Positions 15,866 to 24,193 of a stretch of DNA of 64,000 nt are shown here, piece by piece. Every line of letters begins with the position of its first letter. Position 1 is the first letter of the stretch. The DNA is taken from positions 930,001 to 994,000 of the forward strand of contig CAWIOF010000002.1 of the NCBI GenBank assembly GCA_963837715.1, in the 5' to 3' direction. Made by a program: the position numbers and the translations under genes. The DNA comes from JANYLB01 sp963837715. Lineage in GTDB: Bacteria; Actinomycetota; Acidimicrobiia; IMCC26256; JANYLB01. Under the pieces are notes generated by a model, which was not told the origin of the DNA, did not search any database, and worked only from the letters and a program-made list of their open reading frames with translations.

Positions 15866-18247
15866 ATGCGCGCCCCGCTCTCCTGGATCCGCGACTTCAC
15901 GCCGATCGAGGCCGACGCGCGCGACGTCGCGGAAGCGCTCGACCACCTCGGCCTCGAGGTCGAGGCGATCGAGGAACCCGGCCGCGAGCTCGGTGGCGTG
16001 ATCGTCGCGCGCATCCTCGACGTGCGGCCCCATCCCAACGCGGATCGGGCCCGCCTCGCCGACATCGACTTCGGCCTCGGCCAGATCACGGTGGTGTGCG
16101 GCGCGCCGAACATCGAGCCCGGCATGGTGGTCGCGTACGCGCCCACCGGCGCCACGCTGCCCGGAGGCATCACGCTCGAGGCGAAGGAGATCCGCGGGAT
16201 CGTCTCCGAGGGGATGCTCTGCTCGCCGACCGAGCTCGGCCTCGGCGAGGACCACAGCGGGATCCTCGCCCTGCCCGCCGACACCGACCTCGGCCTCGAC
16301 GTGCGCGAGGCGCTCGACCTCGACGACGTCGTGTTCGACCTCTCGATCACGCCCAACCGGCCCGACGCGATGTCGATCGTCGGCATCGCCCGGGAGCTCG
16401 CGGCGCACTTCTCGCTCCCGTTCGAGGTGCCGAGTCCACAGGTGACGGAGTCGGGCGCGCCCACCGGCGACCAGGTGAGTCTCGTCGTCGACGCGCCCGA
16501 CCGTTGCCCGCGCTACGTCGCGCGGGTCGCGACGGTGACGATGGGGGAGTCGCCCGCCTGGATGGCCCGTCGCCTGACCCTCGCCGGCATGCGCCCGATC
16601 TCGAACGTCGTCGACGTGACCAACTACGTGCTGCTCGAACGCAACCAGCCGCTGCATGCCTTCGACCTCGATCGGCTCGGTGGCAGGGGGATCCGGGTGC
16701 GACTCGCGGTCGACGGCGAGCGACTGACGACCCTCGACCGCGTCGAGCGCACGCTCACGGCCGAGGACCTCGTCATCTGCGACGCGAACGACCGACCCCA
16801 GGCGCTCGCCGGGATCATGGGCGGCGGCGACTCCGAGGTGTCCGACTCCACCACGTCGGTGCTGATCGAGGCCGCGTACTTCGACCCCATGGGGATCGCA
16901 CGCTCGTCGAAGCGGACGGGGCTGCGCTCGGAGTCGAGTCACCGGTTCGAGCGGGGGATCGATCCCGATGCGGTCGCGAGCGCGGCGGTCCGTGCCTGCG
17001 AGCTCCTCGCGGCGCACGCCGACGCGGTCGTCTCGCCCGTCGCGATCGACCACTACCCGGATCCCGTCGAGCGCGCCCGGATCACCATCCGCACCGATCG
17101 GGTCAACCAGCTGCTCGGCCTCGACCTCGAACCGAGCGCGGTCCGCGACGCGTTGGTGCCGCTGGGAATCGAGGTCGAAGGCGACGGACCCGACTTCGGG
17201 ACCGTGGTGCCGACCTGGCGCCCCGACCTCGAACGCGAGATCGACCTCGTCGAGGAGGTCGCGCGGCGCGTCGGGTTGGCGACGATCCCCCAGACGCTCC
17301 CCAACGTCTCCGGTCAGACCGGAGGCCTCACGCCGCGGCAACGCGATCGTCGGCTCGTGGCCGATGTGCTCGTCGGCCTCGGTTGCTCCGAGGCGGTGTC
17401 GGTCCCGCTCATCGCACCGGCCCAGCTGACGAAGCTGGGCCTCCCGGTCGAGGGGCTGGTCGAAGCGGTGAACTCGCTGCGGGCCGACGAAGCCATCCTG
17501 CGTCCGGCCGTCCTCCCCGGGCTGCTCGCCGCGGTCGACCGCAACGCGGCCCAGGGTCTCACCGACCTGGCGCTGTTCGAGATGGGCCACATCTTCCGCG
17601 CTCCCACCGCCGGAGCCCTGCTGCCCGACGAGCGCGACGCGCTGGCGGTCGTCTTCGCCGGAGCCGTGCTGCGGCGACCCGTGGAGCCCGACCGTCCGGT
17701 CGACGTCTCCGACCTCGCCGACACGGTGCGGGCCCTCGCCGATGCGCTCGACCTCGCGTCGCTCGAGCTCGTCGCGGCCGATGTCGCCGGGTTCGCTCCT
17801 GGCCGCGCCGCAGCGCTGGTGCTCGACGGGGTGGCGGTCGGCGGGGCGGGTGAGCTCGCCGCCGACGCGCTCGACACCGAAGTACCCGTCGTCGCGCTCG
17901 AGCTCGATCTCGACGCGCTGCTCGCCGGCGCCCGTCGCGACCGGACCTTCCGCGCCCTCTCGCGCTTCCCGGCCTCCACCATCGACCTCGCGTTCGTGCT
18001 CGACGAACGGATCGCAGCGGCCACCATCCTCGCGACCCTACGGGCGACGGGGGCGGGGTTGATCGAAGACGTGCGGGTGTTCGACGAGTTCCGGTCGGAT
18101 GCGCTCGGCCCCGGTCGTCGGAGCCTCGCGTTCGCGATCCGCTACCGGTCGCCCGAGCGCACCCTCACCGACGACGAGGTCGGATCGCTCCGCCAGGGCG
18201 CGATCGACGCGGTCGTCTCGACCCACGACGCCGAGTTGCGTGGCTGA
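15866..18247 (+). CDS. pheT: Phenylalanine--tRNA ligase beta subunit
   Basis: PheT edits and binds tRNA in the phenylalanyl-tRNA synthetase. It has an EMAP-II-like tRNA-binding domain (residues 40-150), the B3/B4 editing region (about 210-390, containing RPISNVVDVTNYVLLE and LAGIMGG), the B5 domain (about 400-470), the catalytic-like core and a C-terminal FDX-ACB anticodon-binding domain (FPASTIDLAFVLDERI onward). The length of 793 is typical. The ATG starts 2 bp after pheS. The last 8 bp overlap the thioesterase gene. Confidence 0.96.
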   Translation: MRAPLSWIRDFTPIEADARDVAEALDHLGLEVEAIEEPGRELGGVIVARILDVRPHPNADRARLADIDFGLGQITVVCGAPNIEPGMVVAYAPTGATLPGGITLEAKEIRGIVSEGMLCSPTELGLGEDHSGILALPADTDLGLDVREALDLDDVVFDLSITPNRPDAMSIVGIARELAAHFSLPFEVPSPQVTESGAPTGDQVSLVVDAPDRCPRYVARVATVTMGESPAWMARRLTLAGMRPISNVVDVTNYVLLERNQPLHAFDLDRLGGRGIRVRLAVDGERLTTLDRVERTLTAEDLVICDANDRPQALAGIMGGGDSEVSDSTTSVLIEAAYFDPMGIARSSKRTGLRSESSHRFERGIDPDAVASAAVRACELLAAHADAVVSPVAIDHYPDPVERARITIRTDRVNQLLGLDLEPSAVRDALVPLGIEVEGDGPDFGTVVPTWRPDLEREIDLVEEVARRVGLATIPQTLPNVSGQTGGLTPRQRDRRLVADVLVGLGCSEAVSVPLIAPAQLTKLGLPVEGLVEAVNSLRADEAILRPAVLPGLLAAVDRNAAQGLTDLALFEMGHIFRAPTAGALLPDERDALAVVFAGAVLRRPVEPDRPVDVSDLADTVRALADALDLASLELVAADVAGFAPGRAAALVLDGVAVGGAGELAADALDTEVPVVALELDLDALLAGARRDRTFRALSRFPASTIDLAFVLDERIAAATILATLRATGAGLIEDVRVFDEFRSDALGPGRRSLAFAIRYRSPERTLTDDEVGSLRQGAIDAVVSTHDAELRG

Positions 18248-18656
18248 CGGCGCATCGTTCGTGCACACGATCCGGCCGCGCTACGCCGAGGTCGACATGC
18301 AGGGGGTCGTGTTCAACGCGCACTGGCTCACGTATTTCGACGAAGCGTGCACCCGGTTCTTCGAGGCGATCGGCTACGAGCCCGACGTCGCGTTCTTCAC
18401 CGAGTTCGACGTGATGCTCGTGAAGGCCGTACTCGAATGGCAGGGCCCGGCCCGCTTCGATCAACCGGTCGCCATCGCGGTCGCCCCGAGTCGACTCGGT
18501 ACGACCAGCCTCGACCTCCGCTACACCGCCACCACCGTCGGCGAGCCCGCGTGCACCGCGACCATCACCTACGTGTCGGTGCAGCCGGGCTCCCACACCC
18601 CGGAGCCCATTCCCGCCGACCTCCGCGCCCGCCTCGAGGCCCGCCTCACCGGGTGA
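18240..18656 (+). CDS. 4HBT-type acyl-CoA thioesterase
   Basis: A 138-residue single hotdog-fold protein of the 4-hydroxybenzoyl-CoA thioesterase type. The helix signature RPRYAEVDMQGVVFNAHWLTYFDEA contains the catalytic Asp (EVD-x-x-G-V-V) typical of the YbgC/FadM-like group. It probably hydrolyses an acyl-CoA thioester, substrate unknown. The GTG start overlaps pheT by 8 bp, so it may be co-expressed with it. It is convergent with the nitroreductase gene, leaving 6 bp between the stops. Confidence 0.85.
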   Translation: MADGASFVHTIRPRYAEVDMQGVVFNAHWLTYFDEACTRFFEAIGYEPDVAFFTEFDVMLVKAVLEWQGPARFDQPVAIAVAPSRLGTTSLDLRYTATTVGEPACTATITYVSVQPGSHTPEPIPADLRARLEARLTG

Positions 18657-18662
18657 TCTGGT

Positions 18663-19343
18663 TCAGGCCGTGAAGGGCGGGCCGTCGAAGGTGTCGACGT
18701 GGGCGAACTCCTCGACGGGCCGACGGCGGAGCTTGGTGACCTGTTTCACGGGATGCCCCATTGCGACCAGCGACGCGACCGCCACGCCGGCCGGGATGTG
18801 GAGGAGCTCGCGGGCCGCGGGTTCCTGGCGCACGAGGAAGGTGGTGACGGCCGCGCCGAGCCCTTCGTTGCGGGCCGCGAGCACGATGTTCTGGACGAAC
18901 GGGTAGATCGACCCGCCGCCGACGATGCTCTGACGGTCGAGGCCGTTGTCGAGCACCGCGAGCTGGTCGAGGCGCGCGGTGACCACCAGCATCACCGGAA
19001 CGGTGTCGAGGGTGTCGACGAACGCGGCCGGGCGCTCGACGGCGCGGGCGGCGTCGAGATCGACTGCGGGGCCGGTCCAGCGCCCGTCGTCGGTCGGGGC
19101 GAACGGCACGAGGCCCTGTTCGACGTGAGCCATGTACTCACGCCATCCGAGCACGCAGAGGTCGCGCACCGCCGACCGGACGGTCGGGTCCTGCACGACG
19201 ACGACGCCCCAGCCCTGCCGGTTCCCGCCGCTCGGCGCGAAGCGGGCGTGGTCGAGCACGCGGTGGAGCACCGCAGGCTCCACCGGTTCGGGAGTGAACT
19301 CCCGGGCGGCACCGGCCGTGCGCATCACCTCGGAGAGATCCAT
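18663..19343 (-). CDS. Nitroreductase family FMN oxidoreductase
   Basis: A 226-residue flavin-dependent NAD(P)H oxidoreductase. The N-terminal FMN contact region reads RTAGAAREFTPEPV, with ARFAPSGGNRQGWGVVVV after it. The C-terminal half has GGGSIYPFVQNIVLAARNEGLGAA and VASLVAMGHP, both usual in the family. The ATG at 19343 is chosen over an upstream in-frame ATG because MDLSEVMRTAGAAREF is the normal start and a -10 box precedes it directly. The physiological substrate is unknown. It is the last gene of the minus-strand side of the pheT-argC island. Confidence 0.88.
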   Translation of the reverse strand: MDLSEVMRTAGAAREFTPEPVEPAVLHRVLDHARFAPSGGNRQGWGVVVVQDPTVRSAVRDLCVLGWREYMAHVEQGLVPFAPTDDGRWTGPAVDLDAARAVERPAAFVDTLDTVPVMLVVTARLDQLAVLDNGLDRQSIVGGGSIYPFVQNIVLAARNEGLGAAVTTFLVRQEPAARELLHIPAGVAVASLVAMGHPVKQVTKLRRRPVEEFAHVDTFDGPPFTA

Positions 19344-19356
19344 CTCTCCAAGCCTA
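19344..19356 (-). promoter_or_regulatory. Putative leaderless promoter of the nitroreductase gene
   Basis: On the minus strand TAGGCT (19356-19351) stands 7 nt before the ATG. GGAGAG directly touches the start codon, too close to act as a ribosome-binding site. The hexamer and distance equal those of rpe. Confidence 0.45.
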
Positions 19357-19405
19357 GATTGCCGGATGTCGCGACCCGCTCTGCCGGGTGGCTGGAGGAG
19401 ACGGG

Positions 19406-20158
19406 CTATCTCCGTTTCAGTGCGATGGCATCGCAGTTGTGCACCGGTCCCGGCGGGCGAGGCTTCCACGGACCGTGCATGAGCCCACAGATCTCCGCGA
19501 CGATCTCGAAGTCCGGACGGAGGATCTCTCGGATCAACTCCGCGTCGTACGCCATCGACTTCCCGGGCTCGTCGGGGAATCGCGTGTACACGCCTCCACC
19601 GATCGCCTCGAAAGGACGACCGGCGTGCAGCAGCTCGCCTTCATCGTCCCAGATCACCACGAACGTGAGCACCGCTGTCCCACCCGAGCGGAGGACGCGT
19701 GCGATCTCCGCGAGGTAGTTCCTGACGCCGGCCAGCGGGACATGCATGAACACCTCGAAGGCGCACACCACGTCGAACGAGTCGTCGGAATAGGGGAACT
19801 TGGCCTCCGCTGGCGTGAGGGTGGCCGAGGGCCGGTACCGCGCGTTCGACACGTCGGCGAGGTCGAACTGGAAGCCCGGCAGTCTCGGGGCGTAGTGCTC
19901 GTTGAGCCAAGCCACGGCCTCGGGCGAGATGTCGAATCCGGTGTACCGCCCGTCGGCATCGAGGTACGAGGCGAGTTCGTACGCGAGGCGACCGAGACCG
20001 CACCCCACCTCGAGTACCGCCGAAGCGGGCTCCAGCCCGAAGTGCTCGAGCATGGCCAACTGCTTCGGACCCCGGGCGCCTCCTTCGTCGCCGCCGACCC
20101 GGTGGAGTCCCGGATCGGCGATCGGAAGCTCGCCGCGAGCGCATCGGACGTGGGACAT
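19406..20158 (-). CDS. Class I SAM-dependent methyltransferase
   Basis: A 250-residue methyltransferase. Motif I is VLEVGCGLGRLAYELASYL near residue 50, followed by GRYTGFDISPEAVAWLN (motif II), the DDSFDVVCAFEVFMHV region (motif IV) and LAEIARVLRSGGTAVLTFV (motif VI). Together these indicate a Rossmann fold that binds SAM. The ATG at 20158 is preferred; the frame is open for 22 more codons upstream. The substrate is unknown. Its neighbours are a nitroreductase and a dioxygenase, so a small-molecule or lipid substrate is possible but only inferred. Confidence 0.83.
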   Translation of the reverse strand: MSHVRCARGELPIADPGLHRVGGDEGGARGPKQLAMLEHFGLEPASAVLEVGCGLGRLAYELASYLDADGRYTGFDISPEAVAWLNEHYAPRLPGFQFDLADVSNARYRPSATLTPAEAKFPYSDDSFDVVCAFEVFMHVPLAGVRNYLAEIARVLRSGGTAVLTFVVIWDDEGELLHAGRPFEAIGGGVYTRFPDEPGKSMAYDAELIREILRPDFEIVAEICGLMHGPWKPRPPGPVHNCDAIALKRR

Positions 20159-20207
20159 CAGCGCCTTCCCCCTCGAGCCTCGCACCGGTCGCAACGCAGG
20201 CGACGAT

Positions 20208-20358
20208 GGTACCGAAGCGGGCATGTTGCTCGACAGCTGCTGAGAAAGAGCGACATCCGCTCGATGATCCCGAGAGCGCCCGGGTGACCGCAGAGCTCCG
20301 CCGACTCCTCGACGACGAGCTCAGCCTCGGGATCCCGGACCTTCCTGAGTTCCTCTGA
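20208..20358 (+). pseudogene. Possible gene remnant between methyltransferase and dioxygenase genes
   Basis: The plus strand here reads GHVARQLLRKSDIRSMIP and, one frame later from about 20272, ESARVTAELRRLLDDELS to a TGA at 20356. One surplus base would join them into a plausible C-terminal protein segment with no start. It could be the tail of a lost gene or a chance reading. I do not recognise a family. It also overlaps the end of the dioxygenase gene on the other strand. Confidence 0.2.
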
Positions 20359-21193
20359 CCGGTCGGCCGTCACTCGCGACGAGGAACTGGCGGTGCGGGT
20401 CGGTCTGGGGTTCGCGCCGACCCGCTGGTCCCGACGGGTCACCGCGGCGTGCGACGGCACCGTCGGGTGCGTACTGGAGGATGTACGCCTTGCGGACGTC
20501 GTCGGTCGCGTTGTGGCCGGTCGCGTGGGGGGTGAGGGAGCTGAAGACGATCACGCTCCCGGCGCGGACGGGCACCGCGACCGCTCCGGCCCCGCGGGCC
20601 ACGTCGTCGGGGAAGCATTCGAAGCCGATCGGGGTGGCCCGGTGGGCGAGCGTTCCCTCGCGGTGGAGCCCCGGCACCACCCGGACACAGCCGTTGTCGG
20701 GCGTCGCGTCGGTGAGCGCAACCCAGCACGTCAGGTAGGCCTGCGGCTCGACGTAGGTGTACCCGTTGTCCTGATGCCAGAGCACCGGCTCCGCCCCGCG
20801 CGGCTGCTTGTACACGGCCTGGTCCCAGTAGAGCCTGGCGTCGGGGCCGACGAGATCGAGGCAGAGGTCGGCGAAGAGGGGCGCGGCGCAGAAGTCGCGC
20901 AGCACTGTCGAACGGAGCGCCGGGTGGAGCGTGATGCTGACCGTGTCGATGCCCGCGATGTCGAACCGACCGTCGGGGCGGGTGCGTAGGAACTCGACGA
21001 CTTCCCGGTCGAGTGGTGCGAGCGCATCGACGACCTCGGCGACCACGTCGGCATCGAATGCGTCTTCGATCACGAAGTAGCCGTCGGTGTCGTAGGTGCG
21101 CGCCTGCTCGGGCGTGATGGTGCGGAACGGGCCGTCGTGTTCGAGCCAGGAGAACCCGGCGTTCCACGGGTGGTGTTCGAGGCCGGCGCTCAC
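20321..21193 (-). CDS. Phytanoyl-CoA dioxygenase (PhyH) family protein
   Basis: A 290-residue Fe(II)/2-oxoglutarate-dependent oxygenase. The iron ligands are visible: the H-x-D pair in VLWHQDNGYTYVEPQ and the distal His in LTPHATGHNAT, followed by the 2-oxoglutarate-binding Arg in DDVRKAYILQY. The N-terminal part (ITPEQARTYDTDGYFVIEDAF) is the standard PhyH opening. The family hydroxylates acyl-CoAs or small molecules. Its GTG overlaps the stop of the downstream-numbered hotdog gene by 4 bp, so the three minus-strand genes form a coupled unit. The substrate is unknown; acyl-CoA is suggested by the hotdog partners. Confidence 0.88.
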   Translation of the reverse strand: MSAGLEHHPWNAGFSWLEHDGPFRTITPEQARTYDTDGYFVIEDAFDADVVAEVVDALAPLDREVVEFLRTRPDGRFDIAGIDTVSITLHPALRSTVLRDFCAAPLFADLCLDLVGPDARLYWDQAVYKQPRGAEPVLWHQDNGYTYVEPQAYLTCWVALTDATPDNGCVRVVPGLHREGTLAHRATPIGFECFPDDVARGAGAVAVPVRAGSVIVFSSLTPHATGHNATDDVRKAYILQYAPDGAVARRGDPSGPAGRREPQTDPHRQFLVASDGRPVRGTQEGPGSRG

Positions 21194-21543
21194 GGTTGCC
21201 CCCGCATCGCCCCGACGACCACGATCGCGCCGGTGCCGTGGTCGACGACGGTCACCGAGGCTGCGGCGGTGTGCTCCTCGAGATCGACCTCGGCGTCGAC
21301 GGTCTGGCCGTCGACCACCATGCCGACGAACTTCAGGTCGATCACGCCGTGGGCGAGGAAGTCGCCTCCCCACGCGTCGAGGGCGATGCCGTAGGCGGGG
21401 CCGGCGACCTGCATCCCCTGTGCGACGAGTCCGGGCAGGCCGATGCGGCGGGCTTCGTCGGGCTCGGAGTGGAAGTTGCCGCGGCGGGAGTAGGCGCGGA
21501 GCAGTTCCTCGGTCAGCGTGAGCGACCGGATCGTGGTGCTCAC
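21190..21543 (-). CDS. MaoC-like hotdog dehydratase, C-terminal-half type
   Basis: A 117-residue hotdog-fold protein of the MaoC/R-hydratase group. The active-site helix region reads YSRRGNFHSEPDEARRIGLPGLVAQGMQ, where the family usually has a Gly-Asp-x-Asn-Pro-x-His pattern. The His is kept, but the catalytic Asp position is Asn or missing. It lies in a row with another hotdog gene; such pairs often form a heterodimeric hydratase in which each subunit supplies one half. Start GTG 21543 and stop overlap the neighbouring genes by 4 bp each. Substrate unknown. Confidence 0.78.
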   Translation of the reverse strand: MSTTIRSLTLTEELLRAYSRRGNFHSEPDEARRIGLPGLVAQGMQVAGPAYGIALDAWGGDFLAHGVIDLKFVGMVVDGQTVDAEVDLEEHTAAASVTVVDHGTGAIVVVGAMRGQP

Positions 21544-21935
21544 CCGACCTCGCAGAACGTGGCGACCGAGGTCCAGAGCGGGGCGCCGTCGGCGAGGAAC
21601 ACCTCGGCCTCGACCACGGCGTAGTCGCGGCTCCGCTTGGTGAATCGTTCGACGAGTCGCCCGTGGACCTCGAGATCCTGGTCGGCGGGCGCAGACCGGT
21701 GACATTCGAGGTGCTGCGCAGTGTGGAGGAGCGGCCTCGGTGCCACCGTCTGGAACAGCAGGATCGTGAGGTTGGCTGCGATCGGGGGGTAGAGGGCGCC
21801 GGCCCGGAGGAGGGCGTGGTCGACGCCGGCGGAGCGCCAGTAGCGCTCGTTGGCCGCCCGGGAGACGTGGAAGGGCAATGGCCCGAGCGGCGTCCCGGCG
21901 GCGGCGCCACCGAACGGTGCCGCCTCAGTATGCAT
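21540..21935 (-). CDS. FAS1-type dehydratase-like hotdog protein
   Basis: A 131-residue protein resembling the N-terminal hotdog half of two-part MaoC dehydratases (FAS1-like dehydratase domain). The end LVERFTKRSRDYAVVEAEVFLADG is typical of the last strands of such domains. No catalytic Asp/His pair is seen, which fits a structural half paired with the adjacent hotdog protein. It is the first gene of the three-gene minus operon. The ATG lies only 20 bp from the divergent argC start and has a TACCAT -10 box 8 nt upstream. Confidence 0.75.
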   Translation of the reverse strand: MHTEAAPFGGAAAGTPLGPLPFHVSRAANERYWRSAGVDHALLRAGALYPPIAANLTILLFQTVAPRPLLHTAQHLECHRSAPADQDLEVHGRLVERFTKRSRDYAVVEAEVFLADGAPLWTSVATFCEVG

Positions 21936-21955
21936 CTGAGTGTATGGTATGCGTC
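21936..21955. promoter_or_regulatory. Divergent leaderless promoter pair, argC and hotdog operon
   Basis: Only 20 bp separate the two start codons. On the plus strand TATGGT (21943-21948) lies 7 nt before the argC ATG. On the minus strand TACCAT (21949-21944) lies 8 nt before the hotdog ATG. The two -10 boxes overlap by five bases. The surrounding TGCAT and ATGCG stretches resemble loose ArgR half-sites, but a full ARG box is not clear. Confidence 0.5.
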
Positions 21956-22994
21956 ATGGCGTATCGTGCCGGAGTCGTCGGCGCGTCAGGGTACACAGGA
22001 GCCGAGCTCCTGCGGATCCTGCACGCGCACCCCGAGATCGAGGTGGTCCACGCGACCGCCAACACCAACGCGGGCGCGAGCGTGGCCGACGTGTACCCGT
22101 CGCTCGGGGTCGCGTACCCGGAGCTGCGCTACGAGGCGTTCGCGGCGGGCGACCTCGCCGGCCTCGACGTGGTGTTCTGTGGCCTGCCGCACGGGGAGTC
22201 GCAGGCGGTCGTCCCCGAGCTCGTCGGGACCGTCGGCCACGTCGTCGACCTCGGCGCCGACTTCCGGCTCCCGGCCGACGCATACGAGCAGTGGTACGGG
22301 GCGGTCCACCGGGCGCCGGAGCTCCTCGACGAGTTCGCGTTCGGGCTCCCGGAGCTCTACCGCGACGAGATCACCCACCACGCCCACGTCGCGGCGCCCG
22401 GCTGCTATCCGACCGCCTCGGTCCTCGCGTTGGCGCCGCTCCTCGCCGACGGTCTGGTCGAGCCGACGGGGATCCACGTCGACGCGATCTCCGGGGTCTC
22501 GGGCGCGGGTCGGGGGCTCTCGCTGCGCACCCACTTCGGCGAGATCGACGAGAGCGTCGAGGCCTACGGCCTGCTGTCGCATCGCCACACCGCGGAGATG
22601 GAGATGGTGCTGTCGAAGGTGTCGGGCGCCGACGTGCAGGTCCTCTTCACCCCGCACCTCGCGCCGATGACGCGCGGGTTGCTCGCCACGGCGTACGCGA
22701 AGCCGGCCGCACCCGGGCTGAGCACCGAAGGCCTGCTCGAGCGGTACCGCGGGTTCTACGCCGACGAACCGTTCGTCGCGGTGGTCGACGCGCCGCCCGC
22801 CACGAAGGCGACGCGTGGCGCCGAACGCGGCGCACGTCACGGTCCGCTTCGACGAACGCACCGGAACGGTCGTCGCGCTCGGGGCGATCGACAACCTCGT
22901 CAAGGGCGCGTCGGGCCAGGCGGTCCAGGCCGCGAACCTGCTGCTCGGGCTCCCGGAAGGTACTGGATTGAGCGTCGTGGGGGTCTACCCGTGA
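21956..22994 (+). CDS. argC: N-acetyl-gamma-glutamyl-phosphate reductase (one frame break)
   Basis: ArgC reduces N-acetylglutamyl phosphate with NADPH, step three of arginine synthesis. The N-terminus has the Rossmann loop VVGASGYTGAELLRIL, and the catalytic Cys is in VAAPGCYPTASVLAL. Near 22818-22821 the frame shifts: DAPPATKAT reads on as PNAAHVTVRF one frame later, then VALGAIDNLVKGASGQA to the TGA at 22992. Removing one base gives 345 residues, the normal length. Its end overlaps argJ by 4 bp (GTGA). It leads the arginine operon from a 20-bp divergent promoter. Confidence 0.92.
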
Positions 22995-24193
22995 GCGTCA
23001 CCGCAGCCCAGGGATTCGTCGCCGGGGGTCTCGCCTCCGGCATCAAGGAGTCGGGTGACCCCGACCTCGCGATCGTCGCGACCGCGAACGGGCGGCCGGC
23101 GAGCGCGGCCGGAGTGTTCACGACCAACCTCGCGACGGCGGCGCCGGTGCTGGTGAGTCGCGACCACCTCCGCGACGGCCGCGCCGCGGCGGTCGTGCTC
23201 AACTCCGGCAACGCGAACGCAGCCACCGGGGCGCCGGGGCGTCGCGACGCGGAACGGATGTGCGAGCTCACCGCCGCCGGTCTCGGCATCGCGACCGGCG
23301 ACGTGCTCGTGTGTTCCACGGGACTCATCGGCATCCCGCTGCCCATGGCACCGATCGAAGCGGGCATCCCGGAGCTCGCAGCGTCGCTCGCGCCGGGTGC
23401 ACCCGGCGGCGACGCGGCCGCGACCGCGATCCTGACCACCGACACCGTGCCCAAGGAAGCCGTGGCGACCTTCGAGGTCGACGGGGCCACGATCACGGTC
23501 GGGGGGATGGCCAAGGGCGCGGCGATGCTGTCACCGGCGATGGCCACCATGCTGGCCGTCGTCACGACCGACGCCGCGGTCGAACCCCGCGCGCTCCACG
23601 CCGCGCTCGTCGGCGCGGTCGACGGGTCCTTCCACGAGCTGCTCGTCGACGGGTGCACGAGCACCAACGACACGGTGCTGGCGCTCGCCAACGGCGCCGC
23701 GATGGGCGCCGGACCACCGATCGGCGTCGGGGGCGCAGCGTTCCACGCCTTCTCCGACGCCATCGCCGAGGTGTGCGGTTCCCTGGCTGCGCAGATGGCT
23801 GCCGACGCCGAGGGCGCCACCAAGCACGCCCGGGTCCACGTTCGTGGGGCCCGCACCACGACCGAGGCCCGGCTCGCGGCTCGTGCGGTGGCCGGGAGCC
23901 AGCTCGTGCAGTGCTCGCTCAACGGCGAGGACCCGTACTGGGGCCGGGTGCTCTCCGAGCTGGGCGCGAGTGGAGCATCCCTCGACCCCGACCGCGTCGA
24001 CATCTCCTACAACGGCATCGTCGTGTGTCGCGACGGCATCGCCGCCGCCCACGACGCCGACGCGATCGCCGCGTCGATGACGGAACGGGAGATCGTGATC
24101 GACTGCGAGCTCCACCTCGGTCGCGGCGAGGCGACGGTCGTGTTCACCGACCTCTCGTACGGTTACATCGACGAGAACCGGGGAACCTCGTGA
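22991..24193 (+). CDS. argJ: Bifunctional glutamate N-acetyltransferase/amino-acid acetyltransferase
   Basis: ArgJ recycles the acetyl group from N-acetylornithine to glutamate. The protein is made as one chain that cuts itself before a Thr; here that is T186 in MAKGAAMLSPAMATML. Other family blocks are VLNSGNANAATG near residue 73, CTSTNDTV and CSLNGEDPYWGRV. With 400 residues it is full length. GTG start and stop overlap argC and argB by 4 bp each, so translation is coupled. Presence of argJ means the cyclic acetyl pathway is used. Confidence 0.95.
   Translation: MSVTAAQGFVAGGLASGIKESGDPDLAIVATANGRPASAAGVFTTNLATAAPVLVSRDHLRDGRAAAVVLNSGNANAATGAPGRRDAERMCELTAAGLGIATGDVLVCSTGLIGIPLPMAPIEAGIPELAASLAPGAPGGDAAATAILTTDTVPKEAVATFEVDGATITVGGMAKGAAMLSPAMATMLAVVTTDAAVEPRALHAALVGAVDGSFHELLVDGCTSTNDTVLALANGAAMGAGPPIGVGGAAFHAFSDAIAEVCGSLAAQMAADAEGATKHARVHVRGARTTTEARLAARAVAGSQLVQCSLNGEDPYWGRVLSELGASGASLDPDRVDISYNGIVVCRDGIAAAHDADAIAASMTEREIVIDCELHLGRGEATVVFTDLSYGYIDENRGTS

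Noticed and set aside
15548..17590. Long open frame (680 codons) on the minus strand across pheST
   Set aside because: It is antisense to two clear synthetase genes and has the Arg/Asp/His-rich makeup of a high-GC shadow frame.
19344..19350. GGAGAG as ribosome-binding site of the nitroreductase gene
   Set aside because: It touches the start codon, so the spacing is impossible; a leaderless start fits better.
21956..22994. argC as a pseudogene
   Set aside because: Both halves are well conserved, catalytic Cys is intact, and one base removal restores the full length.
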